Assembly: GCA_900553155.1 (NCBI GenBank)
Contig: USCM01000022.1
Coordinates: forward strand, 1-14,038
Direction: 5' to 3'
Source: an uncultured Prevotella sp.
GTDB lineage: Bacteria > Bacteroidota > Bacteroidia > Bacteroidales > Bacteroidaceae
DNA length: 14,038 nt
Numbering within the stretch: position 1 is the first letter of the stretch; the number at the start of each line of letters is the position of its first letter. The notes below the pieces were generated by a model. It did not search any database. It was not told the origin of the DNA and worked only from the letters and a program-made list of their open reading frames with translations. This document shows positions 1-7,277 of this stretch, piece by piece. The translations under genes and the position numbers were made by a program.

Positions 1-50
1 GTGGTTTGCACGTGCAGCGCCTTCTTCTCCTTTCCGAAAGTTATCGGGCT
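1..50 (-). other. Apparent out-of-frame continuation of the PL15-like lyase
   Basis: Read leftward from position 50, the frame shifted relative to the upstream lyase ORF stays open to the window edge and encodes SPITFGKEKKALHVQT. This looks like the next beta-strands of a heparinase beta-sandwich. It uses AAG for all lysines and GAG for the one glutamate in this stretch, as the neighbouring genes mostly do. Joining it after ...NYQLHSVT (codon ending at 50-52) needs one missing base or two extra bases. The third frame is also open here (QPDNFRKGEEGAARANH), but it uses AAA and GAA codons, which suits the local bias less well. Whether this is a real mutation or a sequencing or assembly error cannot be decided from the window. 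Confidence 0.6.
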
Positions 51-2203
51 GTAACCGAGTGCAACTGGTAGTTCCATGCCACTGGCTTGTCGGCCTCAAG
101 TTCGTCGTAAACGAATATCAGTCCAGAGTCGCCAAGGTCGACAATGTGTCGGCGATAGGTCTTGACGTGGTTCTTATCCCAACCTGTCTTTGGTGTAAAC
201 TCGATGTGTGTGAGCTTTGCACGTGTCTGCCATAGGGTTGATATCACCTCGCCGTAAGCATTGCTGGCGTCGCCAAGCACGTAGCCAATGTTCTTGCCTA
301 CATAATAGCGAGGTATCCAGCCGTAACCCTCGGTACCGATGCGCTGTCCCATTCCGTCGACAAGCATGGTGTTGTGGGCACGTGTGCCGCGATGACAGTA
401 AACCGAGTGGGCATCTACAAACGATGTGTGATGACCCGAACTGTAGAACAGCGACTTGCCGCCATAGAACGTGTTGAATGCGTTTTGATTGGCAAGAGCG
501 TGCGATGTAGAACCATACGGACTCGAGCGGAAGGTCCACTCGGCATTGAGCTTATAGTTGTCCCAATTACTCTGGAAAGCTGCCAGACCCGTCTGTGGGA
601 ACACATATCCATCAGGGAGCGATGCAAGACCCTTGCCCTTAGGCAGCGGCTTCTCGCACTGGAGGCGGAACCAAGAAAGGTCGCCCGACTTTGCGAGGAA
701 CGATTCGCGCAAATATCCACGCTTCTCGGCAAGTGTGCGGCGCACAAAGTCGGCTGCATAGGTGTCGTCAGTAAGACGAGCCAAGGCATCGAGATAGCCT
801 ATACGCTGCGAGCGTGGCTCCATAACCTTCTGGTGAGTGCTGCCGTTGCCGCCCGACTTAGAGAATGGGGGTTGCTCGTACATGGTGTACATAATGTTGC
901 CACGATACCAAGGATCGCTGAAGAAGTCGAATCCGGTGAGTCGTGAGTAGAGCCAAGGCACCTCTATCAGCGTGCGGGTGTTGACAGAGAAGTAGCTGTC
1001 GCCGTTGTGCCAAGCACCATCCTCGTTAAGACCCGGCATACGAGCCACCCATACATTATAGCAGAACTCAGCCCAAGTGTTGGCTTCGGGCAGGTCGTTG
1101 TAGGTGGCGAGAGCAGCCATTGTGAGGATGCGCAACGTCATCTGCCATACGTGGTTGTCGGCTATATGGTTCTCAAGATGGTTGTTGTAGCGTGCGTACA
1201 TCGACGACGAACCTACCTTTATGGCATTGAGCAAAGCCTTGCGCTCGTCGTCGGTAAGCAGGTCGTAGAAGCTGTCGTAAGCCATAGAAGCGAGCGACAC
1301 GACGGTCGACTCGTTGAAGTCGCCTGCCACACTCGAGCTTTTGTTCCAGTCGCTCATCGAGATAATGCGCTTGGTGGCTTCCTTTGCGTATGCCTCGTTC
1401 TTTGTTAGGAGATAGGCATAAACCAGCACCATGCCGTTGCTCTCCTCGGCATCAATGATGCGGCGGCTCTCGCGTGTGATGTATGCCTTGCGCTTCATCT
1501 CGTTCTTAAGACTTGAGAGCTTTTCGAGATTGATGTCGTTGAGACCCTTCATCGGAACCTTCATCACCTTCTCTGCCTTGTTGATGTACCACTGATACTC
1601 TTTCTTGGTCTTGGCTTGGTCTATAAATTTGTCCCAAGACGACTTCTGTACCCAAATGCGTGGATGCACGTCTGTAAGACCCTCGACCACCTTAGAGAAC
1701 GGCGGTGGGCAGAACTTGGTGGGGCTATTGCCTACTGTGAAGCTCAATCGCTCCGACCATGTTTCCTTGCCGCTTACCACAAAGGCGTACTGCCAGTACC
1801 ACTTGCCTTCCTTTAGGTCGGCATCGGGGTTGAACATGGGCCACATCAGCTGGCGTTCTACGGTTCCGGTCTTAAACTCGGGGTCCTGCGAATAGCGCAA
1901 TTTATAAGATATAAGCGACTTCTTGAACTTTGGCTTAAGGTCCATTCCGTCGAGAGCCTCGGTTGTATTGCTAAGTTCTGGGGGCAGAGGCCATTGGAAC
2001 GACACCTTGCGTGCTGTAACAACCTCGCCGTTGAGCGGACTTGGTGTCTGTCGCATCTCATGCATCATGGTAGAGTCGTTGAGGATGATGCGTCCGCCCT
2101 TGGTTGTGTAGTTGAACCCATAATCGCCAGCCTTTGCTGGCTGTGATGCCAGCATAAGGAGAGCGAGGGGTGTCACTGCATATAGATTTAGTAGTTGTTT
2201 CAT
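41..2203 (-). CDS. Heparinase II/III-family polysaccharide lyase with DUF4962-type N-terminus (PL15-like), 3' end frameshifted
   Basis: Probable exported lyase acting on heparin/heparan sulfate by beta-elimination. Residues 1-25 form a signal peptide ending near AKA-GDY. A DUF4962-like beta domain (about 30-160) is followed by an alpha/alpha-toroid (about 170-500) with the motifs HIADNHVWQ (346-354) and GAWHNGDSYF (396-405); His351 and Tyr404 are candidate catalytic residues by analogy with PL15. A heparinase II/III beta-sandwich begins near 525 and carries GSTSHALANQNAF (564-576). Family members are usually about 850 residues, so 720 is short. The reading frame stops inside the beta-sandwich and a credible continuation lies in another frame up to the window edge. 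It lies 37 bp downstream of the sulfatase gene, probably in the same transcript. The superfamily is certain; the PL15 assignment (compare B. thetaiotaomicron BT4652, recalled) and the HS substrate rest on context. An alginate lyase is a less likely alternative. Confidence 0.85.
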   Translation of the reverse strand: MKQLLNLYAVTPLALLMLASQPAKAGDYGFNYTTKGGRIILNDSTMMHEMRQTPSPLNGEVVTARKVSFQWPLPPELSNTTEALDGMDLKPKFKKSLISYKLRYSQDPEFKTGTVERQLMWPMFNPDADLKEGKWYWQYAFVVSGKETWSERLSFTVGNSPTKFCPPPFSKVVEGLTDVHPRIWVQKSSWDKFIDQAKTKKEYQWYINKAEKVMKVPMKGLNDINLEKLSSLKNEMKRKAYITRESRRIIDAEESNGMVLVYAYLLTKNEAYAKEATKRIISMSDWNKSSSVAGDFNESTVVSLASMAYDSFYDLLTDDERKALLNAIKVGSSSMYARYNNHLENHIADNHVWQMTLRILTMAALATYNDLPEANTWAEFCYNVWVARMPGLNEDGAWHNGDSYFSVNTRTLIEVPWLYSRLTGFDFFSDPWYRGNIMYTMYEQPPFSKSGGNGSTHQKVMEPRSQRIGYLDALARLTDDTYAADFVRRTLAEKRGYLRESFLAKSGDLSWFRLQCEKPLPKGKGLASLPDGYVFPQTGLAAFQSNWDNYKLNAEWTFRSSPYGSTSHALANQNAFNTFYGGKSLFYSSGHHTSFVDAHSVYCHRGTRAHNTMLVDGMGQRIGTEGYGWIPRYYVGKNIGYVLGDASNAYGEVISTLWQTRAKLTHIEFTPKTGWDKNHVKTYRRHIVDLGDSGLIFVYDELEADKPVAWNYQLHSVTAR

Positions 2204-2240
2204 GCTAATATTATTGTTGTTGTATAGTGAGTTCTACCTC

Positions 2241-3608
2241 TTAATTGCGTGGAATGTACTTGGCTCTTAGACGAGTGAGCTTCGACGGATTCTGATCCAT
2301 CCACTCGCTCAGCATACGGCGATGCTCAACAAGGACATCGTGATAGCGGCGCTCAACTGCAAGGTTGCGCATCTCGCCACGGTCGTTGTTCATATCGAAG
2401 AGTTGCTCGCGGTTTCTGCCCGAATCGTAAAGAACATACTTGAAGTCCTTGGTACGAACCATCCAGCCTATTGTGCCGGCTGTCTGGGCAAAGACTGTCT
2501 CGGTAACTACATAGTCGCGAAGCGGAGTGTCTTCCTTACCCGACTCCAAAACCTTGCGGATGCTCTTGCCGGTGCAATGCTTTGGTATCTCAACTCCGGC
2601 AAAATCGCAAACAGTAGGCATAAGGTCGAGACCGTTGCTTATGAGCTGTGGCATAACCTTTCCTGCATTCTTGCCCTTTGGCATGCAAACGATGAAAGGA
2701 ATATTGGCTACACTCTCATACAACACTGTCTTCTGGTTCCACTGGTGCTGGGCAGCGCCGTCGCCGTGGTCGGAAGAGAAGATGACGATAGTGTTCTTCC
2801 AAAGATCCTGACGATCCATCTCTTCAAGTATCTGACCTATCTGTGCATCCACTGTCTCCGTAAGGCGATAGTAGCCATAAAGGTATCGGCGCCAGTCGTC
2901 GGGAGTATAGTCGTAAGAAGGATAAAGACGCTGGTTGCGCTTCTTCTCAAACTGAAGTGTCGAGGCATCGTATGGACTTACGGCAAAGTTGGCAGGCAAC
3001 TGAGGGCAGTCTGCAAGATCCGGATTGAGGTCTACATCACCATACGGCACATTCTGACGGCGCGCATACTCGCATATACCATGCGGGTTGTTGAAAGAAG
3101 CGACAAGGAAGAACGGCTTTTTGCTGTCGCGGTTGCGCAGATATTTGATAACGCTCTCAGAGAGTCCGTTGTCCATAAACTTGTGTATGTTCTTGAAACC
3201 AAAGGCGTGTTCGCTTGGCAACGAGTTGGTATTGACATGCCACTTGCCTGCAAGAGCACAGTCGTAACCCGAGTTCTCTATAAGAGTGCCAAGTGTGCGA
3301 ACGGCTATCGAGTCGGGCAGCGGGGTCTCATTCTCCTGCATACCTATGACCGAAGGCATATATCCCGTCCACATAGCAGCACGTGAGGGTCCGCTCAGCG
3401 GCAGGGTGCAATAGGCATTGGTGAAACGCATACCACGTTCGGCAAGACGATCCATATTAGGTGTCTTAACGTCGGTATTGCCTGCACAGCTCATATCAGT
3501 AGCCGCTTGTTGGTCACTCATTATATATATAATGTTGGGACGCTGCTGTGCCATTGCCGCGAGAGGCAACAAAGAGCAACAGCCAAATGCAAAAAACCTG
3601 TTTGTCAT
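2241..3608 (-). CDS. Exported S1-family sulfatase (serine-type), probably acting on glycosaminoglycan
   Basis: Hydrolyses a sulfate ester (or N-sulfate) from an oligosaccharide, probably in the periplasm. I chose the ATG at 3608 (455 residues) because it starts a clean signal peptide, MTNRFFAFGCCSLLPLAAMA-QQ; an upstream TTG at 3620 would add only four residues. The maturation motif is SGPSR: Ser72, Pro74 and Arg76 fit S/C-x-P-S-R, and the serine would be converted to formylglycine by an anaerobic maturase (anSME) not present here. Other family residues are Asp32-Gln33, GKWH (Lys122, His124), NNPH (His176), SSDHG (Asp280, His281) and Lys293. The length is normal for S1. Its position between a PL15-like lyase and a PL12 lyase matches the recalled order BT4656-BT4657 in B. 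thetaiotaomicron, where BT4656 is a GlcNAc-6-O-sulfatase. The subfamily cannot be assigned by eye, so 6-O, 2-O and N-sulfatase activity all remain possible. Confidence 0.92.
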   Translation of the reverse strand: MTNRFFAFGCCSLLPLAAMAQQRPNIIYIMSDQQAATDMSCAGNTDVKTPNMDRLAERGMRFTNAYCTLPLSGPSRAAMWTGYMPSVIGMQENETPLPDSIAVRTLGTLIENSGYDCALAGKWHVNTNSLPSEHAFGFKNIHKFMDNGLSESVIKYLRNRDSKKPFFLVASFNNPHGICEYARRQNVPYGDVDLNPDLADCPQLPANFAVSPYDASTLQFEKKRNQRLYPSYDYTPDDWRRYLYGYYRLTETVDAQIGQILEEMDRQDLWKNTIVIFSSDHGDGAAQHQWNQKTVLYESVANIPFIVCMPKGKNAGKVMPQLISNGLDLMPTVCDFAGVEIPKHCTGKSIRKVLESGKEDTPLRDYVVTETVFAQTAGTIGWMVRTKDFKYVLYDSGRNREQLFDMNNDRGEMRNLAVERRYHDVLVEHRRMLSEWMDQNPSKLTRLRAKYIPRN

Positions 3609-3672
3609 ACAGTGTAGCAATTAGTATTTAAGTTTCGGTTTGAATAATTGGCACTATCAAAAAGTTCCAGTG

Positions 3673-3702
3673 CAAAAGTACTACTTTTATTTAATACCCC
3701 AA
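3673..3702 (-). promoter_or_regulatory. Bacteroides-type promoter for the sulfatase/PL15 transcript
   Basis: On the minus strand, TTG at 3702-3700 is followed after exactly 19 nt by TACTTTTG at 3680-3673. This matches the Bacteroides consensus TTTG-N19-21-TAnnTTTG, with the -7 element perfect. Transcription would start near 3668 and give a leader of about 60 nt before the ATG at 3608. Two more perfect TAnnTTTG matches lie upstream on the same strand, TAGATTTG (3713-3706) and TATGTTTG (3744-3737), but neither has a -33 element at the right spacing. The initiation region is AT-rich and has no Shine-Dalgarno sequence, as is usual in this phylum. Confidence 0.55.
3674..3688. promoter_or_regulatory. 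15-bp inverted repeat overlapping the sulfatase -7 element (candidate operator)
   Basis: AAAAGTA (3674-3680) and TACTTTT (3682-3688) are perfect 7-bp inverted arms around a single C. The left arm coincides with the predicted -7 element of the leftward promoter. A dimeric regulator bound here would block RNA polymerase. It could also be chance in AT-rich DNA, since seven of every eight fixed -7 bases also belong to the arm. No regulator gene is present in the window. Confidence 0.35.
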
Positions 3703-3770
3703 TATCAAATCTATTCAAACCACTTTTAAGTGCGTACAAACATAGCATTTGAACACAATCAATATTTAAT

Positions 3771-3780
3771 AAAACGTTTT
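3771..3780. promoter_or_regulatory. Perfect palindrome AAAACGTTTT upstream of the PL12 promoter
   Basis: A 10-bp perfect palindrome ends 26 nt before the predicted rightward -7 element at 3807-3814, so it sits just upstream of the -33 position, where an activator could bind. A central CpG flanked by A and T runs resembles general dimeric operator architecture, but no specific regulator can be named from it. It could also be a chance occurrence in AT-rich DNA. Confidence 0.25.
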
Positions 3781-3783
3781 TAA

Positions 3784-3814
3784 GGTGCTACATTGTTTAT
3801 TTGATGTAATTTTG
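3784..3814 (+). promoter_or_regulatory. Bacteroides-type promoter for the PL12-GH88 transcript
   Basis: TAATTTTG at 3807-3814 is a perfect match to the Bacteroides -7 consensus TAnnTTTG. The -33 position, 19 nt upstream, reads GGTG (3784-3787) instead of TTTG, a weak match that suggests dependence on an activator. Transcription from near 3820 would give a leader of roughly 120 nt before the ATG at 3944. I see no strong hairpin or riboswitch-like structure in that leader. The rest of the intergenic region 3609-3943 is AT-rich and I find no small gene in it. Confidence 0.45.
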
Positions 3815-3943
3815 CAAACGTAAAAACAGCTACTCCGACAACCAGGTCGAATGACATTGCTTTAATATAAAGGTGCGACAAGGTTGAGGGCTAATCTGCT
3901 AAACAAACCAAAAATCATAAAAAGCAACTTAAACAATTAAGTA

Positions 3944-5947
3944 ATGAAAAGAACATTTCTGATCATCAATCTGATTCTTTGCATGTTGGTGTCGCTTAAT
4001 GCCAGTGCCAAGAAACAGACAGAGAAAGTGAACGCACAAGCGTTTGAATTGCTCGACTTGGACCGTCCTGGTCTTGAGACGGTTAAGACAATGTACAACA
4101 AGGGCAAGATGGACAAGGCTGCAGCTGCCCTGCTCGACTACTACAGACAGCGTACCGTCATTGTCGACCCAGACATCAACCTCAACAACATCAAAGTTAG
4201 CAAGCGCGAACGCCAGTGGGCAGACGACGCTCTTGAGCACACATTCTATGTACACGATGGCTACCAGCCTGCCTACAACTATGGCAAGGACATCAACTGG
4301 AAGTTCTGGCCGGTTAAGGACAACGAGCTTCGTTGGCAGTTGCACCGCCATAAGTGGTTTACACCTATGGGTAAGGTATACCGCGAGACAAAGGACGAGA
4401 AGTATGCCATTGAGTGGAAGGAAGAGTATCTCGACTGGATTAAGAAGAATCCACTGGTAGAGGTAACACACGACCAGTTTGAGATGAAGGACAAGGAGAG
4501 CCTTAAGGCAGATATCGAGAACGCTCGCTTTGCTTGGCGTCCTCTCGAAATTAGCCATCGAATACAGGACCAGATACATCAGTTCACCCTATTCGTACAG
4601 TCACCCAACTTCACTCCGGCTTTCCTTACCGAGTTTCTCGTAAACTATTATAAGCACGGCAACTTCATCATGCACCACTACTCAAAGCAGGGCAACCACT
4701 TGCTGTTTGAGGCTCAGCGCATGTTCTTTGCCGGTACATTCTTCCCTGAGTTCAAGCAGGCTACTGAGTGGAAGCAGAGCGGTATCGACATCCTTAACCG
4801 CGAGATAAAGAAGCAGGTGTTCGAGGATGGTGTTCAGTACGAGCTTGACCCCCACTACCACCTTGCTTGCATCAACATCTTTATGCGCGCACTGATTGTG
4901 GCTAATGCCAACAACAATATGAATGCCATTCCACAGTCGTACAAGGACACTATGGAGAAGATGATTGTGTTCTACTACAACATCTGCTTCCCCGACTATA
5001 CCAACCCATGCTTTAGCGATGCCAAGCAGGGCGACGCCAAGTCGGAGCAGCGCAACTACCGCGAGTGGTCTAAGGTGTTCCCAAAGAACGAGGCTATCAA
5101 GTGGTTTGCCACAAACGGCAAGAAGGGCACACGTCCTCAGAACCTCTCTAAGGCTTTCCTCAACGGCGGCTTCTTCACCTTCCGCAATGGTTGGGATCTC
5201 AACTCTACCGTAATGGTTGTTAAGGCAGGTCCTAAGGGCGAGTGGCATGCTCAGCCCGACAACGGCACCTTCGACCTCTGGATGAACGGCAAGAACCTCT
5301 TCCCGGACAGCGGATCTTACATCTACGCTGGTGGCAAGGAGGTACAGAAGCAGCGCGACTGGTTCCGCTCTACACCTCAGCACAACACCCTTACTCTCGA
5401 CGACAAGAACCTTGAGTCGACAGAGTCGACCACATTGTTGTGGCAGCCAGAGGGCGACGTGCAGACTCTCGTTACCGAGAACCAGAGCTACAAGCAGCTC
5501 AAGCACCGCCGCACAGTGTTCTTCGTCGACCAGAAGTACTTCGTATTTGTAGACGAGGCATCAGGCGACGCTACTGGCAAGCTCAACCTCCACTACCTCC
5601 TTACCGACGGCGAAACCAACATGGATGCTGCCAATGGCATCATTCGCACCAACTATAAGCCAGGTAGCAACGTTATGATTCAGTGCTTCGGCTCGCAGAA
5701 GCTCAACCTCACACAGGAGGAAGGCTTCTACTCACTGGCTTACCGCAAGAAGACAGCTCGTCCTAACTTTGTATTCTCTACAGAGAAGAAGGACGCTCAG
5801 ACCGTACGCTTCGTTACCGTAATATTCCCCGACAAGGAGGTTGGTTCGGTTAAGGCTTCTGCCAAGATTGTCAACGCTACCGACAAGGCTATGAAGGTAG
5901 AGGTAGAGATAAACGGTGCTAAGAAACAACTTGAGTGGAATCTCTAA
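3944..5947 (+). CDS. hepC: Heparan-sulfate lyase, PL12 family (heparinase III type)
   Basis: Cleaves heparan sulfate by beta-elimination at hexosamine-uronic acid linkages, giving oligosaccharides with a 4,5-unsaturated uronic acid end; probably periplasmic. The signal peptide covers residues 1-22 (ASA-KKQ). A heparinase N-terminal domain (about 30-110) includes PDINL and the conserved block VKDNELRWQLHRHKWFTPMG (124-143). An alpha/alpha-toroid follows, then a beta-sandwich C-terminal domain from about 400. Candidate catalytic residues are Asn251-His252 (QGNHLLFEAQR), Tyr305 (ELDPHYHL) and His435 (GEWHAQPDNGTF), matching the Asn/Tyr/His set known in heparinase III. NLFPDSGSY (451-459) is also characteristic. 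The 667 residues are full length and the sequence aligns closely with what I recall of B. thetaiotaomicron BT4657. It is the first gene of a rightward unit with GH88. The symbol is the common database name for this family. Confidence 0.95.
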   Translation: MKRTFLIINLILCMLVSLNASAKKQTEKVNAQAFELLDLDRPGLETVKTMYNKGKMDKAAAALLDYYRQRTVIVDPDINLNNIKVSKRERQWADDALEHTFYVHDGYQPAYNYGKDINWKFWPVKDNELRWQLHRHKWFTPMGKVYRETKDEKYAIEWKEEYLDWIKKNPLVEVTHDQFEMKDKESLKADIENARFAWRPLEISHRIQDQIHQFTLFVQSPNFTPAFLTEFLVNYYKHGNFIMHHYSKQGNHLLFEAQRMFFAGTFFPEFKQATEWKQSGIDILNREIKKQVFEDGVQYELDPHYHLACINIFMRALIVANANNNMNAIPQSYKDTMEKMIVFYYNICFPDYTNPCFSDAKQGDAKSEQRNYREWSKVFPKNEAIKWFATNGKKGTRPQNLSKAFLNGGFFTFRNGWDLNSTVMVVKAGPKGEWHAQPDNGTFDLWMNGKNLFPDSGSYIYAGGKEVQKQRDWFRSTPQHNTLTLDDKNLESTESTTLLWQPEGDVQTLVTENQSYKQLKHRRTVFFVDQKYFVFVDEASGDATGKLNLHYLLTDGETNMDAANGIIRTNYKPGSNVMIQCFGSQKLNLTQEEGFYSLAYRKKTARPNFVFSTEKKDAQTVRFVTVIFPDKEVGSVKASAKIVNATDKAMKVEVEINGAKKQLEWNL

Positions 5948-5958
5948 AACAATAAAAG

Positions 5959-5978
5959 GCGGAGGCACACGCTTCCGC
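5959..5978 (+). other. Intercistronic hairpin between the PL12 and GH88 genes
   Basis: GCGGAGGC (5959-5966) pairs with GCTTCCGC (5971-5978) over 8 bp, including one G-U wobble, closing an ACAC loop. It starts 11 nt after the PL12 stop codon. No T-run follows in the direction of transcription, so it is unlikely to terminate. A more likely role is stabilising or processing the upstream message, which would uncouple PL12 and GH88 levels. The remaining 41 nt before the GH88 start are A-rich and hold no promoter match. Confidence 0.45.
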
Positions 5979-6019
5979 ACACTTAAAATCCCAAAAACAT
6001 AACTACAAAACAACGTAAC

Positions 6020-7276
6020 ATGAACTTTAAGAACAGCCTCATCGCTACAGCTCTTATGGCTATCGCCTGCATTAGCTGCAAAAACGACAAGACAGAAAAC
6101 TGGATGGACCACTCGGTAGACGTGGCATCACAGCAGTTGCTCGCAACAGCAGAGAAGATGGACGGCACTGGTGTGCTTCCTCGCTCTATCTGGACAGTTT
6201 ATCCACTCGACTTCGTTGAGCGTCAGACCGAGAGAGACCGCAAGACTTTTGCCGACTCATTGGTTCTGCCTGCCGACTCGCTCGTAAACAAGATGCACAC
6301 CATCAACATCTACGACTGGACCAGCGGCTTCTTCCCTGGCTCTCTGTGGTATGCTTATGAGCTTACTGGCAACGAGGATCTGCGCAAATATGCAACAAGC
6401 TACACCAATATGCTTGCGCCGCTGCGCGACTTCAAGCGCACTCACGACATCGGCTTTATGGTGAACTGCTCGTTTGGCAACGCTCTGCGTCTTGCTCCCA
6501 ACGACACTATCCAGCCTATCATTGTAAGCACTGCCGACAACCTCTGCTCACGCTTCGACGAGCGCATCGGTTGCATCCGCTCTTGGGACTTTGGACGTTG
6601 GAACTTCCCTGTTATCATCGACAACATGATGAACCTCGACCTCCTCTTCAACGCTTGGCATCTTACTGGCAACAAGAAGTACTACGACATTGCTATCAAG
6701 CATGCCGAGACTACAATGAAGCACCACTTCCGCAAGGACTTCACAACATTCCACGTTGTTAGCTACAACAACGACGGCACAGTGGAGGAGCAGTGCACAC
6801 ACCAGGGCAAGAACGACGCTTCGGCTTGGGCACGTGGCCAGGCTTGGGCTGTATATGGATACACACGCTGCTACCGCGAGTCAAAGGACAAGAAGTTCCT
6901 CGACCAGGCTATCAACGTTGCCAATATGATTATGAGCCGTGTTAAGACCGAGGATTGCATACCTTACTGGGACTATGACGCTCCTATCACAAAGGAAACT
7001 CCTCGCGACGCCTCTGCTGCTGCCGTAACAGCTTCGGCTTTCCTTGAGCTTTGCTCATACGCTCCTGACGGCAAGAAGTACAGCGACTATGCCGAGAAGA
7101 TTCTCCGTTCGCTCTCAAGCGACAGCTATCTTGCCAAGCCGGGCGAAAACATGGGCTTCGTGTTGATGCACTCTACTGGCTCTCTGCCTAACGACTCAGA
7201 AATCGACACTCCGCTCAACTACGCCGACTACTACTATCTTGAGGCTCTTGTTCGCTACAAGGAGCTGAAGAAATAA
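6020..7276 (+). CDS. ugl: Unsaturated glucuronyl hydrolase (GH88), probable lipoprotein
   Basis: Removes the 4,5-unsaturated uronic acid from the non-reducing end of lyase products by a vinyl-ether hydration mechanism, exposing the next amino sugar. The N-terminus (LIATALMAIACISCKND) is a signal peptide with a likely lipobox; Cys20 or Cys17 would be lipidated, which places the enzyme at a membrane facing the periplasm. GH88 hallmarks are THDIGFM (Asp143), FPVIIDNMMNLDLL (Asp201, the likely catalytic acid/base by analogy with Asp149 of Bacillus GL1 UGL), and WARGQAWAVYG (270-280). The (alpha/alpha)6 fold fills the whole 418 residues, a normal length. It lies 72 bp after the PL12 gene on the same strand and ends at a strong terminator, so it is the last gene of that unit. 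Its position matches BT4658 next to BT4657 in the B. thetaiotaomicron heparin locus, as I recall it. Confidence in the family is very high; HS specificity comes from context. Confidence 0.94.
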   Translation: MNFKNSLIATALMAIACISCKNDKTENWMDHSVDVASQQLLATAEKMDGTGVLPRSIWTVYPLDFVERQTERDRKTFADSLVLPADSLVNKMHTINIYDWTSGFFPGSLWYAYELTGNEDLRKYATSYTNMLAPLRDFKRTHDIGFMVNCSFGNALRLAPNDTIQPIIVSTADNLCSRFDERIGCIRSWDFGRWNFPVIIDNMMNLDLLFNAWHLTGNKKYYDIAIKHAETTMKHHFRKDFTTFHVVSYNNDGTVEEQCTHQGKNDASAWARGQAWAVYGYTRCYRESKDKKFLDQAINVANMIMSRVKTEDCIPYWDYDAPITKETPRDASAAAVTASAFLELCSYAPDGKKYSDYAEKILRSLSSDSYLAKPGENMGFVLMHSTGSLPNDSEIDTPLNYADYYYLEALVRYKELKK

Positions 7277-7277
7277 G

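Noticed and set aside
41..60. Programmed ribosomal frameshift at the end of the PL15-like gene
   Set aside because: No slippery heptamer or downstream stem is visible, and this gene family has no known recoding. An error or mutation explains it better.
41..2203. Alginate lyase identity for the PL15-like protein
   Set aside because: PL15 includes alginate lyases, but adjacency to a sulfatase, a PL12 heparan-sulfate lyase and GH88 favours a sulfated glycosaminoglycan substrate. Not formally excluded.
2322..3386. A 354-codon plus-strand open frame antisense to the sulfatase
   Set aside because: The minus strand encodes a complete S1 sulfatase with all motifs; the antisense product has no signal peptide, domain or initiation context.
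3609..3620. Upstream TTG start at 3620 for the sulfatase
   Set aside because: The ATG at 3608 starts directly on a standard signal peptide (MTNRFF...); the TTG adds only four residues with no benefit.
4682..5506. A 274-codon minus-strand open frame antisense to the PL12 lyase
   Set aside because: The plus-strand lyase is full length with conserved motifs throughout; the Leu/Val-rich antisense product is a coding shadow.
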